NCBI RefSeq assembly: GCF_014217565.1
Contig: NZ_CP043661.1
Span: 7,564,001 to 7,628,000 of the forward strand
Direction: 5' to 3'
Source of the DNA: Kribbella qitaiheensis
Lineage (GTDB): Bacteria > Actinomycetota > Actinomycetes > Propionibacteriales > Kribbellaceae
DNA: 64,000 nucleotides
Shown here: one piece after another, positions 17,295 to 27,753 of the stretch
Numbering within the stretch: position 1 is the stretch's first letter
Layout of the letters: the number at the start of each line of letters is the position of its first letter
The notes under the pieces: model-generated
Database searches by the model: none
Seen by the model: only the letters and a program-made list of their open reading frames with translations
What the model was told of the DNA's origin: nothing
Translations under genes and position numbers: made by a program

Positions 17295-18440
17295 ATGTCT
17301 AGTCAGCTTCCCGCCGTGGTCGTGCCGGCATTCATCCCCAGTCCCAGCCAGGGCGTCTGGCACCTCGGCCCGTTGCCGTTGCGCGCGTACGCCATCTGCA
17401 TCCTGATCGGCATCTTCGCGGGCTACTGGCTCGGGCGGAAACGCTGGGTCGCGCGCGGTGGTACGCCGGAGGTGCTCGCCGACATCATCATGTGGGCGGT
17501 CCCGTTCGGCCTGGTCGGGGCGCGGATCTACCACGTGATCACCGACAACGAGCTGTACTTCGGCGAGGGCAAGCACCCGATCGACGCGCTGAAGATCTGG
17601 CACGGCGGGCTCGGGATCTGGGGCGCGGTCGGGTTCGGCCTGCTCGGCGCCTGGATCGCCTGCCGCCGGCACAAGGTCCCGTTCCTGGCCGTCGCGGACG
17701 TGATGGCGCCGGGCGTGGCGCTCGCCCAGGTCGTCGGCCGGTTCGGCAACTACTTCAACCAGGAGCTCTTCGGCAAGCCGACGACGCACTTCTGGGGCCT
17801 GAAGATCGACTCGGGGCACCGGCCGGAAGGCTATGCCGACTTCGCCACCTTCCACCCGACTTTCCTGTACGAAGCGATCTGGAACCTGGGCGTCGTCGCG
17901 CTGGTGATCCTGGTCGACAAGCGCTTCAAGCTCGGTCACGGACGCGCCTTCGCCCTGTACGTCGCCGGCTACACCGCTGGCCGCGCCTGGGTCGAGAACC
18001 TGCGGATCGACACCGTCAACCACTTCCTCGGCCTCCGGCTGAACGTGTGGACCGCGCTGATCCTGTTCGTGTTGTCGGTCGCCTACCTGGTGATCACGTC
18101 CCGCACCAAGCCTGGCCAGGAGAGCGTCGTCACGGCTCCCGCCACACCTGAGGGCGACGAGCCTGTTGAGGCTGCGGAGGGTGAGAAGGCTGCCGATGGT
18201 GGCGAGGACGAGGCTGCCGACAACGACGTACCGGCTGCTGCTTCTGACGATGGCGACAAGGCGAAGGTCGGCGCAGTTCCTGCGGACGAGTCCGCGACCA
18301 GCTCCTCCGCCGCCTCCGCGACCAGTTCCTCCGCGGCAGCGGAGCCGGAGCCGCCGGCAGTTCCTGCTGAGCCGGCGGACGAGAGCCCTCGCCCGCCGGT
18401 GAAGGACAACCCGTCGACACCTGACGCGGATCGTGACTGA
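17295..18440 (+). CDS. lgt: prolipoprotein diacylglyceryl transferase with acidic tail
   Basis: Lgt attaches diacylglycerol to the lipobox cysteine of prolipoproteins in the membrane. The 381-residue product has seven membrane segments and the Lgt signature GRFGNYFNQELFG, preceded by VGARIYHV and HGGLGIWG. Residues after about 275 form a roughly 105-residue tail rich in Ala, Glu, Asp, Ser and Pro without predicted fold; many actinobacterial Lgt proteins carry such tails. Its substrates in this window would include the SCO1-like and LivK lipoproteins. It starts 57 bases after the DsbA-like gene. Confidence 0.95.
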   Translation: MSSQLPAVVVPAFIPSPSQGVWHLGPLPLRAYAICILIGIFAGYWLGRKRWVARGGTPEVLADIIMWAVPFGLVGARIYHVITDNELYFGEGKHPIDALKIWHGGLGIWGAVGFGLLGAWIACRRHKVPFLAVADVMAPGVALAQVVGRFGNYFNQELFGKPTTHFWGLKIDSGHRPEGYADFATFHPTFLYEAIWNLGVVALVILVDKRFKLGHGRAFALYVAGYTAGRAWVENLRIDTVNHFLGLRLNVWTALILFVLSVAYLVITSRTKPGQESVVTAPATPEGDEPVEAAEGEKAADGGEDEAADNDVPAAASDDGDKAKVGAVPADESATSSSAASATSSSAAAEPEPPAVPAEPADESPRPPVKDNPSTPDADRD

Positions 18441-19155
18441 CGCACAGGTCTCAGCGGAGCACTCGGGGGATCACACCCATCGGGATGTGACCGGTGGGTG
18501 GTTGCGGCCGGCCGTGTTCGGGGCGATGGACGGGCTGGTCTCGAACTTCGCGCTGATCGCCGGGATGGACGGCGGCACCGACTCGGGGTCGAAGTTCATC
18601 GTGCTGGCCGGCCTGGCCGGGCTCGCGGCGGGAGCGTTCTCGATGGCGGCGGGGGAGTACACCTCGGTCGCCTCCCAGCGCGAGCTCGCCAGGGCCGAGA
18701 TCGAGGTCGAGCGCCTGGAGATCAAGCGCCATCCGGGTGCCGAGGAACGCGAACTCTCCGAGACCTACCAGCAGAAGGGCCTCGACCCGGAACTGGCGGA
18801 CAAGGTCGCCAAGCAGTTCCACATCAACCCGGACCAGGCGCTCGAAGAACACGTCCGCGAAGAGCTCGGCATCGACCCCAACGACCTCCCCTCGCCGGTC
18901 GTCGCGGCCGCCTCGTCCTTCGTCTGCTTCGCAGTCGGCGCCCTGATCCCGCTCCTGCCCTACCTCCTCGGCGCCGGCAGCGTGATCCCGTCGCTGATCC
19001 TTTCCCTCACAGCCCTCTTCATCTGCGGTGCGGTCGTCAGCCGCGTCACCTCCCGCTCCTGGTGGTACTCCGGCCTCCGCCAACTGATCCTCGGCGGCGC
19101 AGCCGCAGCCCTCACCTACGCGGTCGGCACCCTCGTCGGCCCAGGCGTCGGCTAA
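18433..19155 (+). CDS. VIT1/CCC1-family metal transporter
   Basis: This 240-residue protein resembles vacuolar iron transporters. GAMDGLVSNFALIAGM is the first helix, followed by FSMAAGEYTSVASQRE and then a charged cytoplasmic segment (residues 75-145). Three further helices follow. The conserved Asp, Met and Glu residues in the first two helices match the Fe/Mn path of this family. It is probably an iron or manganese exporter. GTG 18433 overlaps the end of lgt by eight bases, so expression is likely coupled to it. Confidence 0.88.
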   Translation: MTDAQVSAEHSGDHTHRDVTGGWLRPAVFGAMDGLVSNFALIAGMDGGTDSGSKFIVLAGLAGLAAGAFSMAAGEYTSVASQRELARAEIEVERLEIKRHPGAEERELSETYQQKGLDPELADKVAKQFHINPDQALEEHVREELGIDPNDLPSPVVAAASSFVCFAVGALIPLLPYLLGAGSVIPSLILSLTALFICGAVVSRVTSRSWWYSGLRQLILGGAAAALTYAVGTLVGPGVG

Positions 19156-19196
19156 TTCCGTCGCGCCCCGGCAACCCGATCGCTAGGGTCAGCCGG

Positions 19197-19938
19197 ATGT
19201 TCCCTGCTGAAATCAACGAGCAGCCACCCAGCTACCTCGAGCGGATCGGCACGATCCTCGCGACCTTCGGCGCCGACAGGAGACCCCTCGGACACCGAGG
19301 CCTACTTCGACTTCGCAGGTCGTCAAGAGCTACTCCGCACAGCTGTCCGCCTAGCTGAGTCCGTCGTCCACCCAGCACTCCCCACCTTCCACGGCGTGAT
19401 CGAGTCGCCCGGCGGCCCCGTGCTGATCTTCGAGTGGCGCGACGGCGACCACCTCGGTACCACCCACGATCGGCGCGAGGACCCGGCGACCGCCTTCCAA
19501 CGCTTCCGCGCTCTGCCCACGGACGAGATCGTCGCTGCCCTGGACCAGATCTTCGACCTCCACGCCGACCTGACCACGGCCGGCTGGGTGCAGGGTGACT
19601 TCTACGACGGCGCCCTCATCTACGACTTCGACCAACGAGGTCTGACGGTCATGGACCTCGACAGCTACCGTCCCGGCCCGCACCGCAACGACATGGGCCG
19701 CATGTTCGGTTCCAGCCGCTTCATGGCCCCTGAGGAGTTCTCCCTCGGCGCTCCCATCGACGACCGCACCACCGCCTTCGTGATGGCGCGGACCGCACTC
19801 GTCCTCCTCTCGGACGGCACCCTCGACCGTCCCGCCTTCCGCGCCACAGACGCGAAGTACGCCGTACTTCAGGAGGCCGTCACCACCCGATTCCCCAGCT
19901 ATGCGGCCTTCTACGACGCCTGGCGAGCAGCCTCGTAG
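19197..19938 (+). CDS. protein-kinase-like (phosphotransferase-fold) protein, +1 frameshift
   Basis: Starting at ATG 19197, the first frame gives EINEQPPSYLERIGTILATFG, then frays. One base later the frame reads TGDPSDTEAYFDFAGRQELL and runs on to WVQGDFYDGALIYDF, VMDLDSYRPG, MAPEE and a C-terminal helical part. These resemble the catalytic loop (QGDFYDGAL), the metal Asp and an APE-like motif of kinase-fold proteins. Removing one base near 19271-19280 gives about 246 residues. The context here is GGCGCCGAC, not the GGCCG seen at the other frameshifts. The substrate is unknown. The 3' end overlaps the convergent esterase by 28 bases. Confidence 0.68.
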
Positions 19939-20834
19939 CTTCGAGCATCGAGCCGATCGACGAGGAACCGGCCCGCGCGGTCGAGAGCCTCGTCTGCCTC
20001 GTCGACCTGGCCCGCCAGGTACTGGAACACGTGGGGTAATCCCGCGACGACTTCCAGGCTGACGTCGACCTCGGACGCGGCTGCTCGGGCCGCGAGCCGG
20101 ATCGAGTCGTCGAGCAGGACCTCGTACGACCCGACCTGGATCAGGAGCGGAGGCAAACCGGTGAGGTCCGCGAACACCGGGCTGACCAGTTCGTCGAGAG
20201 GGTCCTGACCCGCGAGGTACTGATCGGCGTACCACTGAATCTGCTCACGGTCGAAGATCGGATCCAGTGCTTGTCTTGCGTCCATGCTCTCGCCGGTGAG
20301 GGACAGATCGGCCCACGGCGAGAAGAGCACCGCACCGGCCGGCTGCGGCAGGCTGTCGCGCCGGGCCGAGAGCATCACCGCGAGCGCGAGTCCGGCGCCC
20401 GCCGAGTCGGCTGCGAGCACGATGTCGCTCGCTGGCCGGCCGCTGTCGAGCAGGGCGCGGTAGGCGGCGTACGCGTCGTCCACCGGCGCGGGAAAGGGGT
20501 CCTCGGGAGCCAATCGGTAGTCCAGCGCGACTGCCGGCGTACCGGCTCTGCGGGCGAGTGCCGTGGCCAGTTGACTACCGGTGTTCGCGGAGCCGACGAC
20601 ATAACCCCCGCCGTGGAGGTAGAGGATCACGCCCTGTCCGTCCGCACCCTCGACCGTGATGTCGACGGCGTCGACCCCGCCGAGCGTGGTCGGGCGCACG
20701 GTGACGTCGTCGCCCAGCGGGTAGTCCTTGAACTGGCTGTCGAACGAAGCGCGCTGGCCGGCCGGGGTGCGGTCGTCCGAACTCGGTGCGCCGCGCATCA
20801 GGTCGATGATCTCTTGGCGTTGCTGCTGACTCAT
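19911..20834 (-). CDS. alpha/beta hydrolase, HSL/BD-FAE-type esterase
   Basis: This 307-residue hydrolase of the hormone-sensitive-lipase type has the oxyanion motif YLHGGGYV (about residue 80), the nucleophile elbow AADSAGAGLA with Ser (about 150), an Asp in the later loop and the His in GLPHVFQY (about 275). It probably cleaves short acyl esters. ATG 20834 has GGAGG six bases upstream. It is divergent from a MarR-type regulator with about 100 bases between the starts, which suggests that the regulator controls it. Confidence 0.9.
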   Translation of the reverse strand: MSQQQRQEIIDLMRGAPSSDDRTPAGQRASFDSQFKDYPLGDDVTVRPTTLGGVDAVDITVEGADGQGVILYLHGGGYVVGSANTGSQLATALARRAGTPAVALDYRLAPEDPFPAPVDDAYAAYRALLDSGRPASDIVLAADSAGAGLALAVMLSARRDSLPQPAGAVLFSPWADLSLTGESMDARQALDPIFDREQIQWYADQYLAGQDPLDELVSPVFADLTGLPPLLIQVGSYEVLLDDSIRLAARAAASEVDVSLEVVAGLPHVFQYLAGQVDEADEALDRAGRFLVDRLDARSYEAARQAS

Positions 20835-20895
20835 CCCAACCTCCGAGGTAGATCTGCGAGGATGGATTCCGCGGAACCCACTTCCTCTCAACTAC

Positions 20896-20922
20896 ATTCC
20901 TGAGAAGCTAATTCCCGAGAAG
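20896..20922. promoter_or_regulatory. tandem direct repeat, candidate MarR operator
   Basis: Two 12-base copies, ATTCCTGAGAAG (20896-20907) and ATTCCCGAGAAG (20911-20922), are spaced 15 bases apart between the divergent esterase and MarR genes. The placement fits autoregulation and control of the esterase. A CTCTCA at 20885-20890 also pairs with the first TGAGAAG. Confidence 0.45.
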
Positions 20923-20934
20923 GTGGATTTTTCT

Positions 20935-21405
20935 GTGACTGATCTCGCGGCGCTGTTCACCGACCTGGTCCGGCTGGAGACGCGCGTCTACAACGCGATC
21001 GACACCCGGCTGCGCGCGGAGCACGAACTGCCGCTCGGCCAGTACGAGTTCCTGCGGTACATCGCCGCGCGCGGGACCTGCCGCGTCTACGACCTGGCCC
21101 AGGAGATCGCGATCACCGTCGGCGCCACCAGCAAGGCGGTAGACCGACTCGAGGCGGCCGGCCGCGTCCGCCGTACGGCGAACCCCGACGACCGCCGCTC
21201 GTCCCTGGTCGCACTGACCGACGCGGGCCGGCAACTGCTCGCCGCGGCCACCCCCACCTTCAATGCCGAACTCACCACCTGGATCGGCTCGGTCCTGCCT
21301 GCATCGTCCCTCGAAACGTTCGCGACGACGCTTTCCATGCTCCGTCAACGCGCGGAGGTGGACCACCGAACGGACCGCCTCGAGCGAGGCACGCCACAGG
21401 CCTGA
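20935..21405 (+). CDS. MarR-family transcriptional regulator
   Basis: This 156-residue winged-helix regulator has its recognition region in VYDLAQEIAITVGATSKAVDRLEAAG and the wing in VRRTANPDDRRSSLVALTDAGRQLL, the classic MarR DxRSxxxxLT pattern. MarR dimers usually repress a neighbouring gene and release DNA on binding a phenolic or acidic ligand. GTG 20935 is preferred over GTG 20923 because AAGGTGG lies 8 bases upstream of the former. The likely target is the divergent esterase. Confidence 0.88.
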   Translation: MTDLAALFTDLVRLETRVYNAIDTRLRAEHELPLGQYEFLRYIAARGTCRVYDLAQEIAITVGATSKAVDRLEAAGRVRRTANPDDRRSSLVALTDAGRQLLAAATPTFNAELTTWIGSVLPASSLETFATTLSMLRQRAEVDHRTDRLERGTPQA

Positions 21406-21422
21406 ACCACCCAGCGGGTGGT
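21406..21422. terminator. short hairpin after the MarR gene
   Basis: ACCACCC / GGGTGGT, seven pairs with a three-base loop, begins directly after the MarR stop. A G-rich stretch follows and there is no T run. Confidence 0.4.
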
Positions 21423-21620
21423 GGTGGGGGAGCGGGGGCTGTCACTATGGGTGGAGGAGTGAGCGCTTGCTTACGTGGTGTGACAGTGAACAGTGAAGAC
21501 GGCCTGGCGGTGGAATGTCTGTCCATCTGCTGGGCGTCATGAGGTAGTCTCGGGACTCCCGGCTTGGGCCAATGTTGTCCCGCGGCCAGTTGTTGACCGT
21601 AGGACGACGGGAGCCCCTGA
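21423..21620 (+). other. gltB upstream region
   Basis: About 200 bases hold the promoter of gltBD. I see no convincing -35/-10 pair that I would assert, no leader ORF and no known riboswitch fold. Confidence 0.5.
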
Positions 21621-24600
21621 ATGTATGGTCGCGCCCCCTTTTCGATGAGGCCGAGTGAGGGTCTGTACGACGGACGCCACGAGCACGACGCGTGTGGTGT
21701 CGCCTTCGTCGCGACCCTGACCGGTGAACCGAGCCACGACATCGTGGCCAAGGCTTTGACCGCCCTGCGCAACCTGGAACATCGCGGTGCCTCCGGCGCC
21801 GAACCGGATTCCGGCGACGGCGCCGGCATCCTCCTGCAGGTGCCCGACGCGTACTACCGCAAGGTGTGCGACTTCGAGCTGCCGGTGGCGCACAGCTACG
21901 CGACCGGTATCGCCTTCCTGCCGCAGGAGGCCGACGACGCGGCCAAGGCCGTCGCGCGGATCGAGGAGCTCGCCGCCGAGGAGAACCTGACCGTTCTCGG
22001 CTGGCGCGACGTGCCGACGAGTCCGGACCTGCTCGGCTCCACCGCGCGTTCGGTGATGCCGGTGTTCCGCCAGTTGTTCGTCGCCGCGAGCGCGGGCCGG
22101 GTCCTCGGTCTCGCGCTGGAGCGGATGGCGTTCCGGCTGCGCAAGCGCGCCGAGCACGAGACCGCGACCTACTTCCCGAGCCTGTCGAGTCGCACCATCA
22201 CCTACAAGGGGATGCTGACGACCGACCAGCTGGACCAGTTCTTCCCCGAGCTGACCGACCCCGATCTCGCCTCGGCGATCGGCGTCGTGCACTCGCGCTT
22301 CTCCACCAACACCTTCCCGTCCTGGCCGCTGGCCCACCCGTACCGGTACATCGCCCACAACGGCGAGATCAACACCGTGCAGGGCAACCGGAACTGGATG
22401 CGGGCCCGCGAGGCGCTGCTGTCGAGCGACCTGATCCCCGGTGACCTCGAGCAGGTCTTCCCGATCTGTACGCCGGACGCCTCGGACTCGGCCTCTTTCG
22501 ACGAGGTGCTGGAACTGCTCCACCTCGGCGGCCGTTCGCTGCCGCACGCGATGCTGATGATGATCCCGGAGGCGTGGGAAAACGCCGCCACGATGGATCC
22601 GAAGCAGCGCGCGTTCTACGAGTTCCACTCCACCGTGATGGAGCCGTGGGACGGACCCGCCTCGGTGGTGTTCTCCGACGGCACCAAGGTCGGCGCGGTG
22701 CTGGACCGCAACGGCCTCCGCCCGTCGCGGTACTGGGTCACCGAGGACGGCCTCGTCGTACTGGCCTCCGAGGGCCGGCGTCCTCGACATCGACCCGACG
22801 ACCGTGGTCCAGAAGGGCCGGCTCGAGCCCGGCAAGATCTTCCTGGTCGACGTCGACGGGCACCGGATCATCACCGACAGGGAGGTGAAGTCCGCGCTCG
22901 CGGCCGAGCACCCGTACGACGAATGGCTGCATGCCGGCCTGATCCGGTTCGAGGACCTGCACGAGCGCGAGCACGTCGTCCACAGCCACGCCTCGGTGAC
23001 CCGTCGCCAGCAGGTGTTCGGGTACACGGAGGAAGAGCTGCGAGTGCTGCTCACCCCGATGGCGAAGACCGGCACGGAGCCGATCGGCTCGATGGGCACG
23101 GACACGCCGATCGCCGTACTGAGTGATCGTCCGCGGCTGCTTTTCGACTACTTCGCACAGCTGTTCGCGCAGGTCACCAACCCGCCGCTGGACGCGATCC
23201 GCGAGGAGCTCGTCACCTCGCTGTCCTCGTCCCTCGGTCCGGAGGCGAACCTGCTCAAGCCTGGCCCGGCGTCGTGTCGTCAGGTGGTGCTGCCGTTCCC
23301 GGTGATCACCAACGACGAGCTGGCCAAGCTGCGGCACATCAACCTGGACGGCGACCTGCCCGGCCTCGCGACCACCGTGCTGCGCGGGGTCTACGAGGTC
23401 GAGGGCGGCGGCGCGGCCCTCAAGACGCGGATCGACGAGATCTGTGCCGAGGCCGACGCGGCGATCGCCGCCGGCGCCCGGATCCTGGTGCTGTCCGACC
23501 GGCACTCGAACGCCGAGAACGCACCGATCCCGTCCCTGCTGCTGACCGGCGCGGTTCATCACCACCTGGTGAGGGAGAAGACCCGCACCCAGGTCGGCCT
23601 GGTCGTCGAGGCCGGTGACGTCCGCGAGGTCCACCACGTCGCCCTCCTGATGGGGTACGGCGCCGCAGGCATCAACCCGTACCTGGCGCTGGAGTCGGTC
23701 GAGGACCTTTGCCGGCGCGGCACCTACCTGCCTGGCATCGAGCCGGAGCAGGCGGTCCGCAACCTGGTGAAGTCGCTCGGCAAGGGCGTTCTCAAGGTGA
23801 TGTCGAAGATGGGCGTCTCCACCGTCGCGTCGTACACGGGTGCGCAGATCTTCGAGGCGAACGGCCTGTCGCCCGACCTCGTCGACGCGTACTTCACCGG
23901 TACGGCGTCCAAGCTCGGCGGGATCGGGCTGGACGTGATCGCCCGCGAGGTCCACGAGCGGCACCTACGGGCGTACCCGGCGGACGGGATCCTCGCCGCG
24001 CACCGCGCCCTCGAGGTCGGCGGCGAGTACCAGTGGCGGCGCGAAGGTGAGCCGCACCTGTTCGACCCGGAGACGGTCTTCCGGCTGCAGCACTCGACCC
24101 GCACCGGCCGGTACGACGTCTTCAAGCAGTACACTTCCCGCGTCAACGAGCAGTCCGAGCGCCTGATGACCCTGCGCGGGCTCTTCGGCTTCGCGAGTGA
24201 TCGCGAGCCGATCAGTGTCGACGAGGTCGAGCCGGTCTCGGCGATCGTGAAGCGCTTCTCCACCGGTGCGATGAGCTACGGCTCGATCAGCGCCGAGGCG
24301 CACACCACGCTGGCGATCGCGATGAACCAGCTCGGTGGCAAGTCGAACACAGGTGAGGGTGGCGAGGACGCCGATCGCCTGCACGACCCGGCCCGCCGGA
24401 GCTCGATCAAGCAGGTCGCGTCCGGCCGGTTCGGTGTCACGTCGGAGTACCTGACGAACGCCGACGACATCCAGATCAAGATGGCGCAGGGCGCGAAGCC
24501 CGGCGAGGGCGGGCAGTTGCCCGGCCACAAGGTGTACCCGTGGGTGGCCAGCACGCGGCACTCCACACCCGGCGTCGGCCTGATCTCGCCGCCGCCACAC

Positions 24601-26154
24601 CACGACATCTACTCGATCGAGGATCTGGCCCAGCTGATCCACGACCTGAAGAACGCTAACCCGTCCGCACGGGTGCACGTGAAGCTGGTCTCCGAGGTCG
24701 GGGTCGGCACGATCGCCGCGGGCGTCAGCAAGGCGCATGCGGACGTCGTACTGATCTCCGGGCACGACGGTGGAACCGGTGCGGCTCCGCTGACCTCCCT
24801 GAAGCACGCGGGTGGTCCGTGGGAGCTCGGGCTGGCCGAGACGCAGCAGACCCTGCTGCTGAACGGCTTACGCGACCGGATCGTCGTACAGACCGACGGG
24901 CAGCTCAAGACCGGCCGGGACGTCGTGATCGCGGCGCTGCTCGGCGCGGAGGAGTACGGGTTCGCCACCGCTCCGCTGGTCGTCTCGGGCTGCATCATGA
25001 TGCGCGTCTGCCACCTGGACACCTGCCCGGTCGGCGTCGCGACCCAGAACCCCGTACTGCGTGAGCGGTTCGCGGGCAAGCCCGAGTTCGTCGTGAACTT
25101 CTTCGAGTTCATCGCCGAAGAGGTCCGGGAATACCTTGCGGAGCTGGGATTCCGGACTCTCGACGAGGCGATCGGGCACGCCGAAGTACTGGACATCCAG
25201 CGCGCGGTCAACCACTGGAAGGCCGACGGGCTCGACCTGTCGCCGATCCTGCACGTGCCTTCGCTGCCGGAAGGTGCTTCGCGGCACCAGACCGTCACGC
25301 AGGACCACGGGCTCGACAAGGCACTCGACAACGAGCTGATCCGGATCTGCGCGCCGGCCATCGACAACGGCGAGCCGGTCCGGGCGCAGCTGCCGATCCG
25401 GAACGTGAACCGGACCGTCGGCACGATGCTCGGCCACGAGATCACCAAGAAGTACCGCGCCGCCGGGCTGCCGGACGGCACGATCGACCTGACCTTCACC
25501 GGATCGGCGGGCAACTCGTTCGCCGCCTTCGTACCGCGCGGAGTGACGCTGCGGCTGGAGGGCGACGCCAACGACTATGTCGGCAAGGGTCTGTCGGGCG
25601 GCCGGGTGGTGATCCGGCCGGACCGGAACGCACGGTTCGACGCGGCCGACCAGATCATCGCCGGCAACGTGATCGCGTACGGCGCGACGTCGGGCGAGCT
25701 GTTCATCAATGGTGGCGCCGGGCAACGGTTCTGTGTCCGGAACTCCGGTGCCACCGCTGTGGTCGAGTCGGTCGGCGACCACGCCTGCGAGTACATGACG
25801 GGTGGTCGCGTCGTGGTCATCGGCGCGGTCGGCCGGAACTTCGCAGCGGGCATGTCGGGCGGCGTGGCCCACGTGCTCGACCTGGAATCCACCTTGGTGA
25901 ACCCGGAGCTGGTCGATCTGCTCCCACTCACCTCGGAGGAGTCCGATCTGTTGCAGGACCTGGTCCGTACGCATCACGAGGAGACCGGTTCGGAGCGGGC
26001 AGCGAAGCTGCTCGGCGACTGGACCGCCGCCGAGACCAGATTCACCACGGTGATGCCCCGCGACTACGCCCGGGTATTGGCAGCCAAGGCGGCTGCCGAG
26101 CGCGACGGGCTGGACGAGGACGCCACCACGCGAGCGATGATGGAGGCCATCTGA
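21621..26154 (+). CDS. gltB: glutamate synthase large subunit, +1 frameshift
   Basis: GltB forms glutamate from glutamine and 2-oxoglutarate. The N-terminal amidotransferase nucleophile is Cys25 (HEHDACGVAF), exposed after removal of a short propeptide. The first frame ends its similarity at LVVLASE, and the protein resumes one base later at GVLDIDPTTVVQKGRLEPGK. Deleting one G at 22772-22774 (observed GGGCCGG) gives a normal chain of about 1510 residues. Later features are the FMN domain (TGEGGED, GAKPGEGGQLPGHKV), the 3Fe-4S cysteines in CIMMRVCHLDTCPVG (about residue 1125) and the GxGxG-type C-terminal helix domain. It overlaps gltD by one base. Confidence 0.96.
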
Positions 26155-27620
26155 TGGCTGATCCGAAGGGATTCCTGACGACTCCGCGCGAGGTCGCGGA
26201 GCGCCGCCCGGTCACCGAGCGGGTGCAGGACTGGAAAGAGGTCTACCCCGGTGGCGCCGGTAAGGCGCTGCTGCCGATCATCACCAAGCAGGCCGGCCGC
26301 TGCATGGACTGCGGCATCCCGTTCTGCCACTCCGGCTGCCCGCTGGGCAACCTGATCCCGGAGTGGAACGACCTGGTCTGGCGTGACGACTGGACCGGAG
26401 CGATCGAGCGGCTGCACGCGACCAACAACTTCCCGGAGTTCACCGGGCGGTTGTGTCCGGCCCCGTGTGAACCGGCCTGTGTGCTGGGGATCAACTCCGA
26501 GCCGGTGACGATCAAGAACGTCGAGGTCGCGATCATCGACAAGGCCTGGGAAGCCGGCGACGTCCGGCCCCAGCCGCCGGAATGGCTGACCGGCAAGACG
26601 ATCGCGGTCGTCGGGTCCGGTCCGGCCGGGCTCGCGGTCGCACAGCAGTTGACCCGCGCCGGGCACACCGTGGCCGTCTACGAACGGGCCTCGGCGCCGG
26701 GTGGGTTGCTGCGGTTCGGCATTCCCGAGTTCAAGATGGAGAAGGCGCAGGTCGAGCGCCGGATCCAGCAGATGAAGGAAGAGGGCACCGTCTTCCGGGC
26801 CGGCGTCAACGTGGGCGTGGACGTCACCGGGACCCAGCTGAAGCAACGGTACGACGCGGTCGTGATCGCCACCGGTGCCACCGCGGCCCGGGACCTGCCC
26901 GTGCCGGGACGTGAGTTCGGCGGCATCCACCAGGCGATGGAGTACCTGCCGCAGGCGAACAAGGTCGCGCTGGGGGAGACGGTCGAGGACCAGATCGTTG
27001 CCACCGGCAAGGACGTGGTCATCATCGGTGGTGGTGACACCGGGGCGGACTGCCTCGGCACCGCCCACCGGCAGGGCGCGCGCAGCGTCACCCAGCTGGA
27101 GATCATGCCGCGCCCCTCGGAAGAGCGGCCGACCGGACAGCCCTGGCCGACGTACCCGATGATCTACCGGGTCGCCTCGGCGCACGAGGAAGGCGGCGAG
27201 CGCGTCTACGCGGTCTCCACCAACAACTTCACCTCGGATGCCGACGGAAACGTGTCCGGTCTGAACCTGGTCGAGGTGGAACTCGTCGGAGGCAAATTCA
27301 CCCCGGTCGCCGGTTCGGAGAAGACCATCCCGGCCCAGCTCGTCCTGCTCGCCATGGGCTTCCTGGGCCCCGAGCGCGAAGGCTTCCTGGAGCAGCTCGG
27401 GGTAGACCTGGACGAACGAGGCAACGTCAAGCGGTACAAGAGCTACCAAACCTCGGTAGACGGCGTCTTCGCCTGCGGCGACGCCGGCCGAGGCCAGTCC
27501 CTCATCGTCTGGGCCATCGCCGAAGGCCGCTCCTGCGCCAACGGCGTAGACACCCACCTAACAGGCTCTTCCACCCTCCCCACCCCCATCCCACCAACCG
27601 CCCGCCCCCTCGTCGTTTGA
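26154..27620 (+). CDS. gltD: glutamate synthase small subunit
   Basis: GltD passes electrons from NADPH to GltB. The 488-residue protein has two cysteine clusters for 4Fe-4S centres (CMDCGIPFCHSGCP and CPAPCEPACV, residues 45-110). It has an FAD-binding VVGSGPAGLAVAQQL (about 148), an NADPH-binding VIIGGGDTGADCLGT (about 290) and the C-terminal FAD motif GVFACGDAGRGQSLIVWAI. The intact enzyme is the product that gltB's frameshift would leave without a partner. ATG 26154 overlaps the last base of gltB. The C-terminus carries a short Pro/Thr-rich extension. Confidence 0.97.
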   Translation: MADPKGFLTTPREVAERRPVTERVQDWKEVYPGGAGKALLPIITKQAGRCMDCGIPFCHSGCPLGNLIPEWNDLVWRDDWTGAIERLHATNNFPEFTGRLCPAPCEPACVLGINSEPVTIKNVEVAIIDKAWEAGDVRPQPPEWLTGKTIAVVGSGPAGLAVAQQLTRAGHTVAVYERASAPGGLLRFGIPEFKMEKAQVERRIQQMKEEGTVFRAGVNVGVDVTGTQLKQRYDAVVIATGATAARDLPVPGREFGGIHQAMEYLPQANKVALGETVEDQIVATGKDVVIIGGGDTGADCLGTAHRQGARSVTQLEIMPRPSEERPTGQPWPTYPMIYRVASAHEEGGERVYAVSTNNFTSDADGNVSGLNLVEVELVGGKFTPVAGSEKTIPAQLVLLAMGFLGPEREGFLEQLGVDLDERGNVKRYKSYQTSVDGVFACGDAGRGQSLIVWAIAEGRSCANGVDTHLTGSSTLPTPIPPTARPLVV

Positions 27621-27624
27621 CCGC

Positions 27625-27673
27625 TTACGTCCGAAGAAGTGGAGTGCACGTCCCTCCGCTTCTTCGGACGTAA
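27625..27673. terminator. long perfect inverted repeat after gltD
   Basis: TTACGTCCGAAGAAG pairs perfectly with CTTCTTCGGACGTAA, and four more pairs (TGGA/TCCG, one of them T-G) close an 11-base loop. It starts 5 bases after the gltD stop. It probably ends the gltBD transcript, although no T run follows. Confidence 0.65.
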
Positions 27674-27753
27674 CGGGTTGGGGCGTCCCGCAGTACGAGA
27701 TGCACCGCGCGCCAAGCTGCATCTACTTGATCCCCCGCAATAGGTTGTAACCC

